A stretch of 64,000 bases of DNA from Solibacillus sp. FSL R7-0668 (GTDB lineage Bacteria; Bacillota; Bacilli; Bacillales_A; Planococcaceae): contig NZ_JBBOUU010000001.1 in NCBI RefSeq assembly GCF_038006205.1, positions 3,910,001 to 3,974,000 of the forward strand, read 5' to 3'. Under the pieces are notes generated by a model. The model did no database searches and had not been told where the DNA came from. It was given only the letters and a program-made list of their open reading frames with translations. The translations under genes were made by a program, and so were the position numbers. Positions within the stretch are counted from its first letter, which is position 1, and the number at the start of each line of letters is the position of its first letter. Below, piece after piece: positions 1 through 8,999 of the stretch.

Positions 1-82
1 CGGAAATTTCACCTTTTTCTCAACTTCAAGACAGTCTGACAAGTAGCATCTGAAAAAACACTTACATACAACAAACTGAATA

Positions 83-127
83 GACCGATTTGAGACGTTA
101 AGACACCTCAAATCGGTCTTTTTTTTT
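83..127 (+). terminator. Rho-independent terminator of a gene left of the window
   Basis: Perfect 12-bp inverted repeat (GACCGATTTGAG and its complement) followed by nine T on the + strand. It would end a + strand transcript that starts before base 1 and meets bpsB tail to tail. Confidence 0.85.
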
Positions 128-130
128 ATT

Positions 131-655
131 TTACCGCTTCATCGATACTGCATAGTTCGTGGCTTCCTTTAATGCCTTTTCTTCTACTGGAATTCGAACA
201 GCTAGCATGATGAAATTTAAAATTGTAAACACAATCGCAGTAACATAGGCTTGGAATAATAGTGGCAGCACTAATAGCTCAAGACAAACAACCAAATAAT
301 TAGGATGGCGAATAAACGAATACGGGCCTCGTACAACGACATCTGCCCCAGGTAAAATAATAATTTTTGTATTCCAATACATGCCGAGTGACACTAAACA
401 CCATACTCGAAATAGCTGTAAAACCACAAAAACCACGAGCAGACTATAAAACGGATCAACCATCGATTTAAAATAAAGTACTTCTACTAAAAGACTGAGG
501 AAAAAACCGGCATGTAACAAAATCATAAACGGATAATGCGATGCCCCAACTTCATAAGCTCCTTTTGCGCGCATCCGTTTTTCATTTCTTTTGGCAATGA
601 AAAGTTCTACCAGTCTTTGAATGATAACGAAAACAAGAATGAGGTAAAAGATCAA
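131..655 (-). CDS. bpsB: Isoprenylcysteine methyltransferase-like protein (BpsB/YpbQ family)
   Basis: A 174-aa integral membrane protein with about five hydrophobic segments. The C-terminal half holds the ICMT signature RGPYSFIRHPNY, which in this family forms the S-adenosylmethionine pocket. In Bacillus subtilis the homologue BpsB O-methylates alkylpyrones made by the type III polyketide synthase BpsA. Here it follows bpsA with a 1-nt gap, so the two form an operon. The start is a TTG, chosen because GGAGGG lies just upstream inside the end of bpsA. Substrate specificity is inferred from the neighbour. Confidence 0.85.
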   Translation of the reverse strand: MIFYLILVFVIIQRLVELFIAKRNEKRMRAKGAYEVGASHYPFMILLHAGFFLSLLVEVLYFKSMVDPFYSLLVVFVVLQLFRVWCLVSLGMYWNTKIIILPGADVVVRGPYSFIRHPNYLVVCLELLVLPLLFQAYVTAIVFTILNFIMLAVRIPVEEKALKEATNYAVSMKR

Positions 656-656
656 C

Positions 657-1745
657 TTATTCCCTCCATTCTAATAATACCGCTTCGCCACTAAAGCCTG
701 GACCGAGTGCAACGAGCAAGCCTAACGCATTGGATTGATTTTCCTGAAGCATAAATTGCTCTAAAACGTAAAGCACTGTTGGAGAAGACATATTTCCATG
801 CCTCTTTAGTATTTCACGTGAAACACTTGTATGTGCTCTTGTTAAATTCAGTGCTTCCTCATAAGCAGTTAATACCTTTTTTCCACCAGGATGCGCGACA
901 AAATTGACGATTTGATCTGATAATACATTGTAGGTGCTTAAAAATTCATGTATAAAGGGGCTTAGCCAGCTTGAAATGATTGCTGGAATGCTCTTAGAAA
1001 ATACAACGTGCAAGCCCCCATTTTTTACATCCCATCCCATAACAGTTTCTGAATCGGGCATCCACTTAGATTGGCAGCCGAGGATGTGTGGGACGGCTCT
1101 ATCTTGTTCTATTTTCACATCATCACCGCAAATAAGTACACAGGCCGCGCCATCTGCAAATAAAGAAGTGCCCACTAAATTACTTTTTGAATAATCCTCC
1201 TTCTGAAAGGTAAGGCTACAAAGCTCTACACATACGACAAGCACTTTCGCGTTTGGGTGTGCTTTGCAATAGTCATAAGCCCTACTAACACCCGCAGCCC
1301 CTCCCGCACAGCCAAGTCCCCAAATCGGGATGCGAACAACAGAGTCCGAAAAAGATAATACATTCATAACACGTGCATCAATACTAGGCGTTGAAATGCC
1401 TGTACTACTGACGAAAATGATCGCGTCAATATCGGTAGTAGCCATATCGGTTTGTAAAAAGGCACGATTGGTTACACAACGTTGAATGACTTCCACACTA
1501 TATTCTGTAGCTAACTGAATATACAGGGCGTTGCGCTCTTCAAACGTATGGGCCTCGCGATACCAATTGGGCGGCACACAAAAATTGCGTGTTTCAATTT
1601 CCCCATTTTCAAAAACCTTTAAGAGCCTTTCTAATCTAGAAATTTTGTGCTGAAAAAGCTCTTTCGTTAGCTGCTCAATATTAGACTGGGCCAATGAGTA
1701 AGGTGGTGTATATGTACCAACCGAAATAATTTTAGGAATAGTCAT
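657..1745 (-). CDS. bpsA: Type III polyketide synthase (chalcone synthase family)
   Basis: A 362-aa thiolase-fold enzyme, normal length for the family. The catalytic triad is visible: Cys near residue 146 in GLGCAGG, His near 283 in VAHPGG and Asn near 315 in HGNMSSP. BpsA-type enzymes condense long-chain acyl-CoA with malonyl/methylmalonyl-CoA to give alkylpyrones and resorcinols. The downstream bpsB methyltransferase supports that product class. AAGGAG sits very close (about 2-3 nt) to the ATG. The acyl chain used cannot be read from sequence. Confidence 0.9.
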   Translation of the reverse strand: MTIPKIISVGTYTPPYSLAQSNIEQLTKELFQHKISRLERLLKVFENGEIETRNFCVPPNWYREAHTFEERNALYIQLATEYSVEVIQRCVTNRAFLQTDMATTDIDAIIFVSSTGISTPSIDARVMNVLSFSDSVVRIPIWGLGCAGGAAGVSRAYDYCKAHPNAKVLVVCVELCSLTFQKEDYSKSNLVGTSLFADGAACVLICGDDVKIEQDRAVPHILGCQSKWMPDSETVMGWDVKNGGLHVVFSKSIPAIISSWLSPFIHEFLSTYNVLSDQIVNFVAHPGGKKVLTAYEEALNLTRAHTSVSREILKRHGNMSSPTVLYVLEQFMLQENQSNALGLLVALGPGFSGEAVLLEWRE

Positions 1746-2150
1746 TGCTCCTTATAATCAATTATGCCTCGGCATAATTGCGACCAGATTTTTTTGAGTT
1801 TGCTCGAAAAACTCCTCTAAAAATCTGTGACATCCGCCGGGGGCTTTAACTTGATTCAGCCGAAATCAGAACCTCCACTTATAGAAATGGAGGAATTCTG
1901 TACCGGTCGCTTTGCTTACGGTTCAAAATAATTTGCTGAAGCAAGTTAAGTACTTTCTTTCAATGTATTGATTAAGTAAAAGAAATATACAAAGGCTTTT
2001 GAAAATTCCTTCCTATGAATTTAAAGTGGATGCAACCAAAGCAAAAAAGCACCACCTCAAATAGGCGATGCAAAATTACTGGGAGCTTATGGTATTGGCG
2101 CTCTGCCAGTTAGCTGCTTCACGATTAACTAGCAAACGTCAAGTAGCTTT
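1746..2150. other. Gene-free 405-bp interval with several hairpins; possible dispersed repeat
   Basis: No convincing ORF. It holds a perfect palindrome (AATTATGCC-tc-GGCATAATT, 1759-1778), a second hairpin (CAGATTTTT...AAAAATCTG, about 1790-1830) and a short inverted repeat around CCTCCACTTATAGAAATGGAGG. The density of unrelated inverted repeats is higher than in other spacers here and resembles a dispersed non-coding repeat. Part may serve as terminator for the DHHW operon's neighbour. No transposase is present. Confidence 0.4.
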
Positions 2151-3293
2151 CTAGTTATTCAGCTTTAATAACGATGCTTCTTCAACAAAAGTAGCAGTAT
2201 TAAAAATATATAAAACATCCTCTAATCCATTGTCAGCCATATACTCGGCAATACTCCCATTATAATAGCGAATGTCGATCACATGGATTTCTGGTATGTG
2301 ATTAGTCAGGAAGGGAATGACATTATGTGCATAGGAATCTTTAATAATAAGCAGCTTATCCTGTTCGATCTGCCCTACATCAAGATCGGTAGTAAGCGTC
2401 ATTAACGCATGAACGCCTCCTAGAAAATAAGCATATTGATCCTTCTTTTTCAGAAAGCTTTCATCATACATCGTTGTTAGTGTTTCATTTGAATCTGCAA
2501 TGAATATTTCAGTTGCTGCCTGCTTTTGAGGTCGATACATATCAATCGTATCTGGCGTCAATCCGTGAAACTGACTTCTTGTATGATAGCTTCCTAAAAA
2601 CGTATGACTCACTTGTTGAATGTAAAAATCATGTTGGGAAAGAGGCATCCAACCCTTTTCCTCTGCATACGCCACATAGGCCACATACGCTCCATAGGTC
2701 GTCCAATGATGATCCGTACGATAATATATAGATTCTGATGCATGCGGACGTAGAAAGTCAAAGCCATCTAAATAGGTTACCCTTTGCGCCAAATGATTAC
2801 CGACAAAGTCATTCACTTTTTCCTGTGGATACGACGGTGCAAGCCACGGCAAACGCTCTGGGTAAAGCCCTACGGATGTCGGTGCTAGCATTAAGGTCAT
2901 GTCCATGCTTGGGTGATTTTTTGCAAATAAATTGACGGCTTCAATATAGCCCTGAAGTCTTTCATAATCTGGCTGTATAAATTTTTCGAATAAGTACTCA
3001 TCCTGTCCTTTATAGATGCCATTATTCTCTTGCTGTAAACGAGCTTGCTCCCCCACTGACTTTACGGAAAGCCATATGTTTCTAAACGGAAAATGATCCG
3101 TTACATAGCTCTCTGCTTGTTCCGTAAAATTTGAGGTCAATACATTGTCTAAAGTCAGCTTTGGCAGGCGTTGTAAATAGCGATTTTCTAACTCAGAAAA
3201 TGGCTGATGGGGCAAAAGAAAAAATAATGATGAAAAAAGAAACAGTGTACCAACAAATAAAATGACGAATAGTTTCTCAGTATTCCTCTTCAA
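2151..3293 (-). CDS. DHHW-family (AlgX/DltD-like SGNH) surface protein
   Basis: A 380-aa protein with one N-terminal membrane anchor (about residues 8-27) and an extracellular SGNH/AlgX-like domain. The name-giving motif YRTDHHWTTYGAY lies near residue 195, and the C-terminal KDSYAHN block supplies the nucleophile region. Members work beside MBOAT acyltransferases, moving acyl groups onto cell-surface polymers. It is the last gene of a three-gene operon, 11 nt after the MBOAT gene. The acceptor polymer is not known from sequence. Confidence 0.8.
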   Translation of the reverse strand: MKRNTEKLFVILFVGTLFLFSSLFFLLPHQPFSELENRYLQRLPKLTLDNVLTSNFTEQAESYVTDHFPFRNIWLSVKSVGEQARLQQENNGIYKGQDEYLFEKFIQPDYERLQGYIEAVNLFAKNHPSMDMTLMLAPTSVGLYPERLPWLAPSYPQEKVNDFVGNHLAQRVTYLDGFDFLRPHASESIYYRTDHHWTTYGAYVAYVAYAEEKGWMPLSQHDFYIQQVSHTFLGSYHTRSQFHGLTPDTIDMYRPQKQAATEIFIADSNETLTTMYDESFLKKKDQYAYFLGGVHALMTLTTDLDVGQIEQDKLLIIKDSYAHNVIPFLTNHIPEIHVIDIRYYNGSIAEYMADNGLEDVLYIFNTATFVEEASLLKLNN

Positions 3294-3304
3294 ATTTTCA
3301 CCCC

Positions 3305-4690
3305 TTAGAAACGGAAATATAAAAATGGATTAAAGGTTGCGTCTACTAAATAGGCGATTGAAAGAAGGAAAAGAAAGCCATACCAAACAACTTGAAGCAG
3401 CGACATACCATTCGCTCTAGCCTCCTGCTTTTTCGGCAAAGCAACGATTACTAATACGACCAATAAAATGGCGTTCGTATAGAGCAAGTATCCGGTTTCA
3501 CTGTTCCAAATCGGTTGATTATTCAAGCCTGCCATGGCACTTAAATAACCCACGATTAAAGAAGGTGTTTCAAAAGCAAACAATACCCATCCTATGAGAA
3601 TTAAAACAATCGCATAAACATGTCTTGCCCAGCGTGGTAAGGTCGACAATAGCTTTAACCCCCACCATTTTTCAATCATGAGAATAACGCCAAAATACAG
3701 TCCCCATAAAATGAAATTCCAACTAGCACCATGCCATAATCCTGTAAGCAACCACACAATCAAAATATTTCGCGCTTGTTTGAGTAATCCATGTCGATTG
3801 CCCCCAAGTGGAATATAGACATACTCCCTAAACCAACTACCAAGTGAAATATGCCATCTTCTCCAAAAGTCGGTTATGCTTTCGGCCGTATAGGGCTTAT
3901 TGAAGTTTTCATTAAACCGAAACCCGAACATCAGTCCAAGTCCAATCGCCATATCCGAATAACCGCTAAAGTCAAAGTATATTTGGAATGCAAACGCAAT
4001 AATACCTAACCAAGCCATGAACATAGGCAATGTCCCTGGCTGGGAACTCGAAATGCTATCCCATAGTAAGCCAATATTATTTGCAAGTAGCACCTTTTTC
4101 GCCAATCCGATAGTAAACCTTCGAATACCCTCTGCGAATAGCTCAATACTTTCTGAACGATGATGGAGCTGTTGCGCAATGGTGCTATATTTCACGATTG
4201 GACCTGCAACTAGCTGGGGAAACAACGCGACATATGCCCCAAAGTCAATCCAATTTCGCTGTGCTTTTGCTGTTCCTCTATATACATCGATAATGTATGA
4301 CATCGATTGGAATGTATAAAAGGAGATTCCAATTGGCAGCGGGAGTTCTGTTAACGGTATGTCCGTGTCAAACAGTGCATTTAGATTCTGAATAAGAAAA
4401 TCCGCATATTTAAAGTAAGAGAGCAATGTCAGACTGATGACAATCGATAAAATAACAATGCCCTTTCGTTTCAACGCACTTAAACTCGGTTTATCTAATA
4501 GCAACCCAAAAAAGTAATCTGCTAATGTCGACACAAGCATGATGACAATATAAACCGGTTCTCCCCATGCGTAGAAAATTAGACTCGTTATAAATAACAG
4601 TAAATTTCGGATGCGACGGGGAGAACAATAGTACAGGATTAAAACAGCCGGCAAAAACAAAAATAGAAAGAGAAGACTGCTAAAAACCAT
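3305..4690 (-). CDS. MBOAT family O-acyltransferase (AlgI/DltB-like)
   Basis: A 461-aa polytopic membrane enzyme with about 11 hydrophobic segments. Family landmarks are FPQLVAGPI (about residue 155), DFWRRWHISLGSWFREYVYI (about 270-290) and the catalytic His in LTGLWHGASWNF. MBOAT proteins pass acyl groups, usually acetyl, across the membrane to a partner, here most likely the DHHW protein encoded downstream. It starts 3 nt after the DUF4358 lipoprotein gene. This gene set is common in Firmicutes for surface polymer acetylation, but the polymer is unidentified. Confidence 0.9.
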   Translation of the reverse strand: MVFSSLLFLFLFLPAVLILYYCSPRRIRNLLLFITSLIFYAWGEPVYIVIMLVSTLADYFFGLLLDKPSLSALKRKGIVILSIVISLTLLSYFKYADFLIQNLNALFDTDIPLTELPLPIGISFYTFQSMSYIIDVYRGTAKAQRNWIDFGAYVALFPQLVAGPIVKYSTIAQQLHHRSESIELFAEGIRRFTIGLAKKVLLANNIGLLWDSISSSQPGTLPMFMAWLGIIAFAFQIYFDFSGYSDMAIGLGLMFGFRFNENFNKPYTAESITDFWRRWHISLGSWFREYVYIPLGGNRHGLLKQARNILIVWLLTGLWHGASWNFILWGLYFGVILMIEKWWGLKLLSTLPRWARHVYAIVLILIGWVLFAFETPSLIVGYLSAMAGLNNQPIWNSETGYLLYTNAILLVVLVIVALPKKQEARANGMSLLQVVWYGFLFLLSIAYLVDATFNPFLYFRF

Positions 4691-4693
4691 CGC

Positions 4694-5185
4694 TTATTGC
4701 TGTGTAAAGAAACGATCGTATACTTTTATCAGCTTATCTGCATCTTCTGAAATGACAAACAGTACATAGTTGCCCTTTGTAATGAGCTGATAGTTTTTTG
4801 CATTTTCATATTGGTCTGGAAGATAGGTTTCAAACGTTTTTTTCACATTTTCCGCTCTTTGCTTAACTGCTTCTTCCACTTCTGGAATATCTGCTGTATC
4901 TTTTACTTTCAAAATAGCAATTTCATTTGTCTTAATATTCATCATTGGTATTCTAATCGCGTAATCTTCCAATTTTTCTGGATCAATATTATAAATCGCT
5001 AGCACTTGATCTGCAGGTAATTCCATCAGCATAGGCTGCTCCACTTCTGCTAGCATTTCCTCTATCATTTCGTTTGCCGTTACTTTTGGTTCTACTAGCT
5101 CTGGTTCGGATGTGCCCTTTGAACATCCTGCCAGTAGCAATCCCCCTAAAATCGTTGCCATTAAAAACAGTTGTAGCTTTTTCAT
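4694..5185 (-). CDS. DUF4358 lipoprotein, first gene of the acyltransferase operon
   Basis: Lipoprotein of 163 aa with signal peptide MKKLQLFLMATILGG and lipobox LLAGC. The rest matches the DUF4358 pattern that accompanies MBOAT/DHHW pairs. A longer in-frame reading begins near 5275, but the signal peptide and the AAGGAG upstream of 5185 favour the internal ATG. Function is unknown. Its position and extracellular location suggest an accessory of the acylation system. Confidence 0.8.
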   Translation of the reverse strand: MKKLQLFLMATILGGLLLAGCSKGTSEPELVEPKVTANEMIEEMLAEVEQPMLMELPADQVLAIYNIDPEKLEDYAIRIPMMNIKTNEIAILKVKDTADIPEVEEAVKQRAENVKKTFETYLPDQYENAKNYQLITKGNYVLFVISEDADKLIKVYDRFFTQQ

Positions 5186-5287
5186 TATTGTATAAACTCC
5201 TTTTCGAACTAGATTCAAACAAGTTAGACGTGAGTAATTTAATTTTGTTACAATAATTTTTTTAGAAATTAACAAAAGTAAAATTAA

Positions 5288-5335
5288 AAAACGCTCAAAA
5301 CATGGTTATACCAATATTTTGAGCATTTTATTATG
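5288..5335 (-). terminator. Terminator after the alcohol dehydrogenase gene
   Basis: Inverted repeat TGCTCAAAA/TTTTGAGCG with a T-rich tail in the minus direction, just past the adh stop codon. It isolates adh from the lipoprotein operon. Confidence 0.75.
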
Positions 5336-5382
5336 TTCCTAAACTTACATTTAGGGTAATTTTTTTAAGACGAATACATCCA

Positions 5383-6540
5383 TTACATTGCGTTTTTAAT
5401 AATATCCATTACTTCTTGTAATTTTGGTTTACGTGGGTTTGTTGCCGCTGTTGCATCTTTCATTGCATTTGTAGCTAAAGTTTCGATGTCCTCTTCTTTA
5501 GCACCTAGCTCTGCGAAACCACTTGGAATGCCTAAATCTTTAGCCATTTGTTCGATTTTCGCGATTCCTTTTTCAGCCGCTTCACGTGTGCTTAAGCCAT
5601 CTACATTTTCCCCTAGAGCTACTGCGATGTCTGCAAAACGTTCTTCACGTGAAATTAAGTTGAACTTACAAACATGTGGTAATAAGATAGCGTTACATAC
5701 ACCATGTGGATAGTTATAAAATCCGCCAAATTGGTGTGCAATCGCATGTACATAGCCTAATGAAGCGTTGTTAAATGCCATACCCGCTAATGATTGGGCA
5801 AATACCATTTGTTCACGTGCTTCGATATCTTGACCGTTTGCTACTGCTTTTGGTAAATATTTTGGAATGATTTTAATTGCTTGAATTGCAAGTGCATCTG
5901 TAATTGGTGTTGCTGCTGTTGAAACATATGCTTCAATTGCATGTGTTAATGCATCTAAACCAGTTGCTGCTGTTAATGCTGGTGGCATACCTACCATTAA
6001 ATCTGGGTCATTGATAGATAATGCTGGTGTTACATGCTTATCAACAATCGCCATTTTTACTTTACGTGCAGTATCTGTAATAATCGTGAATTTTGTTACT
6101 TCACTACCAGTACCCGCTGTTGTGTTGATAGCAATTAAAGGAACCATTGGATTCTTCGATACATCTACACCTTCGTAATCATGAATGCGTCCACCATTTG
6201 CAGCAACAATCCCGATTCCTTTACCAGCATCATGAGAACTACCGCCACCAAGTGTAACGATGCTATCACAGTTCTCAGCATTATAAGCTGCAAGACCTTC
6301 TTCAACGTTTTTGTCTGTTGGGTTTGGCTCTGCTTTAGGGAAGATTGAAACTTCTACGCCTACGTCACGAATAATTTTAGCAATTTGATCTGCAATTCCT
6401 AAACCGTGTAAACCTGCATCTGTTACTAATAACGTTTTCTTAGCACCAAGACCAGCTAAACGAGTTCCTACTTCATTTACTGACCCTTGTCCAAATAAAT
6501 TTACTGAAGGCATATAAAATGCACTTTGTTTGTTTGTCAT
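5383..6540 (-). CDS. Iron-containing alcohol dehydrogenase
   Basis: A 385-aa group III Fe-dependent alcohol dehydrogenase. The NAD site GGGSSHDAGKGIG is near residue 100. The metal ligands are visible as Asp and His in TGLDALTHAIEAY, His in VHAIAHQFGG and His in YPHGVCNAILLPHV. The ATG at 6540 follows GGAGTG by about 10 nt; the in-frame codon five residues further upstream lacks a ribosome site. Monocistronic, with a cre-like sequence upstream, which suits carbon catabolite control of fermentation. The exact alcohol/aldehyde pair cannot be told. Confidence 0.9.
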   Translation of the reverse strand: MTNKQSAFYMPSVNLFGQGSVNEVGTRLAGLGAKKTLLVTDAGLHGLGIADQIAKIIRDVGVEVSIFPKAEPNPTDKNVEEGLAAYNAENCDSIVTLGGGSSHDAGKGIGIVAANGGRIHDYEGVDVSKNPMVPLIAINTTAGTGSEVTKFTIITDTARKVKMAIVDKHVTPALSINDPDLMVGMPPALTAATGLDALTHAIEAYVSTAATPITDALAIQAIKIIPKYLPKAVANGQDIEAREQMVFAQSLAGMAFNNASLGYVHAIAHQFGGFYNYPHGVCNAILLPHVCKFNLISREERFADIAVALGENVDGLSTREAAEKGIAKIEQMAKDLGIPSGFAELGAKEEDIETLATNAMKDATAATNPRKPKLQEVMDIIKNAM

Positions 6541-6621
6541 AATATAACACTCCATTCAATTTGTGATGAAAGAGAATTAGCTATAAAAGAGAGGTTGGTT
6601 TTAAAGTGTAACCCCCCTTTT

Positions 6622-6635
6622 TGTAAGCGCTTTCT
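6622..6635 (-). promoter_or_regulatory. cre-like CcpA site upstream of the alcohol dehydrogenase
   Basis: AGAAAGCGCTTACA on the minus strand differs from the cre consensus TGAAARCGNTTNCA only at the first base. It lies about 80 bp upstream of the adh start, a location used for CcpA repression or activation. Confidence 0.55.
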
Positions 6636-6640
6636 CTTTC

Positions 6641-7095
6641 TGAAGCTTTCATATCTCGATTTTATTTAGATTCAAAGAGTTTTGATTTCGAGATAATTAT
6701 TTTCTTTCATTCATACCTTCGAAACGTGCCAATAAAAGCGTGTTACGACCCATCTCACTAGAAGAAATTTACGTATTTTTGAGATTATATCATGTTAATA
6801 AACTCGCAAATGGATCTACTTTATGAGAAATATGCCTCTTCAGATTTACCATAATGGAAAAAATGTTGAACTCCTATTTTTCCACTTACAAAATTACCTC
6901 CTCATACGATGACACAAATTGTTAGCCAGACGTTACAAAGAATCCCTTCATTCACAAAATGCTAACTGTCTTAATATAAAGTGCCCACTTTTATTAAGAT
7001 GTATGCACTTTTTAGTATGAAGCTAAAAAAACTTTAGGCCACTTAACCCCTAATGCAAAGTAGGAATTAAATAGCCTAAAAATTTAACTATTACA
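6641..7095. other. AT-rich spacer without recognised content
   Basis: About 450 bp between adh and phnX. Only short stop-interrupted ORFs were seen on both strands. It should contain the adh promoter and the 3' end of the phn transcript. Nothing else is supported. Confidence 0.4.
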
Positions 7096-7899
7096 CTAAA
7101 TGGATTCTTGCAAACCTGCTTCAATCACTTCAATAATCTTTGGTAGCTGTTGCATTGTTTCTATAGTAAAGTGTGCACCGTAAGATTCAAATTTTACACG
7201 TGTTTTTTCAATAAGCTGTTGTTGTTGCTCGACTGTGAGCTGTTGGAATTCCTCTTCGCTCACACCCATTTCTGAGCTCCCAATTAGAACACCGACTGCC
7301 CATACACCTGCATGTAGCGCCTCATTTATATCTGAAGCGGTATCGCCCACTTTGACAACCTGCTTCACATGACTTAGTTGAAGTTGACGCATATTTTCAA
7401 AAATCATATACGGGTATGGGCGACCGAAATCTCCTAAATCTGTCGGTGTCACAAGATGGTCTGGTGCATAGCCCTTTTTCTTCGCCTCTGGTACGACAAC
7501 GGCCATCATTTCTTTTGTGTAACCCGTAGTGGAGCCAATTTTAATATTATTGGCACGCAGCCACTTTACCGTTTCGATCACGCCATGAATAGGTGTTGTA
7601 TATTGTGCAAGTGAAATCATTAACTGGTGCTCGAACTGCTCGTATAAACGATTAACATCCTCTTCGTTGAATGCTTTCCCATGTACTTCTTGCCATTTCG
7701 TATGAATTCGCGGCATTTGTAGCATTGCACGAATATGATCTATTTTTAACATACCCATTGGCTCGCGTGCTTCGTCTAATGTTACTTCTACACCTTCATT
7801 CTTGAAAATGGATAAAAATACATTTACCGGCGCAAAGCAGCCAAAATCGACAGCAGTTCCAGCCCAGTCAAAAATAACACCTTCAATTTTTGTTGTCAT
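7096..7899 (-). CDS. phnX: Phosphonoacetaldehyde hydrolase (phosphonatase)
   Basis: A 267-aa HAD-superfamily enzyme that cleaves phosphonoacetaldehyde to acetaldehyde and phosphate. The nucleophile Asp11 lies in DWAGT and the Schiff-base Lys52 in GMLKIDH, the feature that separates PhnX from other HAD proteins. Later motifs are GSTTGYTKEM, FGRPYPYM and KVGDTASDI. It overlaps phnW by 4 nt (ATGA) and ends the operon. Together with phnW it lets the cell use 2-aminoethylphosphonate as a phosphorus and nitrogen source. Confidence 0.96.
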   Translation of the reverse strand: MTTKIEGVIFDWAGTAVDFGCFAPVNVFLSIFKNEGVEVTLDEAREPMGMLKIDHIRAMLQMPRIHTKWQEVHGKAFNEEDVNRLYEQFEHQLMISLAQYTTPIHGVIETVKWLRANNIKIGSTTGYTKEMMAVVVPEAKKKGYAPDHLVTPTDLGDFGRPYPYMIFENMRQLQLSHVKQVVKVGDTASDINEALHAGVWAVGVLIGSSEMGVSEEEFQQLTVEQQQQLIEKTRVKFESYGAHFTIETMQQLPKIIEVIEAGLQESI

Positions 7900-8990
7900 G
7901 ATACCTCTACCCCCATATATTCTTTGATTGCGATGACTAATTGCTGAATATCTGCTAGATGGATATCCCCAATATTGCCAATGCGGAATGTATCGGCATC
8001 TGTTAATTTCCCAGGATATAAAACAAAGCCCTTTTGTTTAATTGCTTCATAAAAGGCTGTAAATTCAAAGCCTTCATTCGGATAAAAATAAGATGTAATG
8101 ATTGGTGATTGATGAGCTTCATCAATATACGGCTCAAAGCCCATTGCCTGCATTTCTTTACGTAAATACGAGTTACTTGCGGCATAACGTTTATAGCGCG
8201 CTGCTACTCCACCTTCTTGCTGTAATTCAATTAATGCCTGAGCAAATGCAGCGACTACATGTGTAGGAGATGTAAAGCGCCATTTTCCATCTACTTTCAT
8301 TGCTTGCCACTGATCATATAAATCGAGTGATACACTGCGAGCTACCCCTTTGCATGCCGCTAGACGCTCGGTATTGGCAATGACAAAGCCGAATCCAGGT
8401 ACGCCTTGAATGCACTTATTGGCACTACTTACTAAATAATCAATTTGCAATGCGGACACATCAATTGGGACACCACCAAAGCTACTCATTGCATCAATAA
8501 TGACTTGTTTATTTTGTTGTTTTGCAACGGCGATTACTGCTTCAATTGGATTTAAAATGCCTGTTGTCGTTTCACAATGCACCATTGCGACGTGTGTGAT
8601 AGCAGAATCCTGTTGTAAGATGGCTGCAATATCGGCTGCATCCACCGCTTCTCCGTATGGTGTTTCATATTGTGTGTGCGAAAGGCCGATTGTCGTCGCC
8701 ATTTGCACCATGCGCTCTCCGTATGCACCATTTGTAATAAACAACACCTTATCGCTTGGACGAACGGCTGTTGTTAGTACGGATTCTACAACAAAGCTCC
8801 CGCTGCCCTGCATTAAGACAGCTGTATATTTTTCTTCACTTACACCGGCAATTTGCAATAATTGCTTGCGAATTATTTGTGTGATTTCTTTATATTCATC
8901 ATCCCATGTACAGCGGTCTTCGTTCATTACATTGCGTACAGTACTTGTTGTAGTTAACGGTCCTGGTGTTAATAATTTATATCGGTTCAT
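7896..8990 (-). CDS. phnW: 2-aminoethylphosphonate--pyruvate transaminase
   Basis: A 364-aa class V aminotransferase, full length. It starts MNRYKLLTPGPLTTT, typical of PhnW, and carries the PLP-binding lysine in SSANKCIQGVPG near residue 192. It converts 2-aminoethylphosphonate and pyruvate to phosphonoacetaldehyde and alanine, feeding PhnX. GGAGG precedes the ATG. It lies 9 nt downstream of the substrate-binding protein gene and overlaps phnX. Confidence 0.96.
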   Translation of the reverse strand: MNRYKLLTPGPLTTTSTVRNVMNEDRCTWDDEYKEITQIIRKQLLQIAGVSEEKYTAVLMQGSGSFVVESVLTTAVRPSDKVLFITNGAYGERMVQMATTIGLSHTQYETPYGEAVDAADIAAILQQDSAITHVAMVHCETTTGILNPIEAVIAVAKQQNKQVIIDAMSSFGGVPIDVSALQIDYLVSSANKCIQGVPGFGFVIANTERLAACKGVARSVSLDLYDQWQAMKVDGKWRFTSPTHVVAAFAQALIELQQEGGVAARYKRYAASNSYLRKEMQAMGFEPYIDEAHQSPIITSYFYPNEGFEFTAFYEAIKQKGFVLYPGKLTDADTFRIGNIGDIHLADIQQLVIAIKEYMGVEVS

Positions 8991-8999
8991 GAGATCCTC

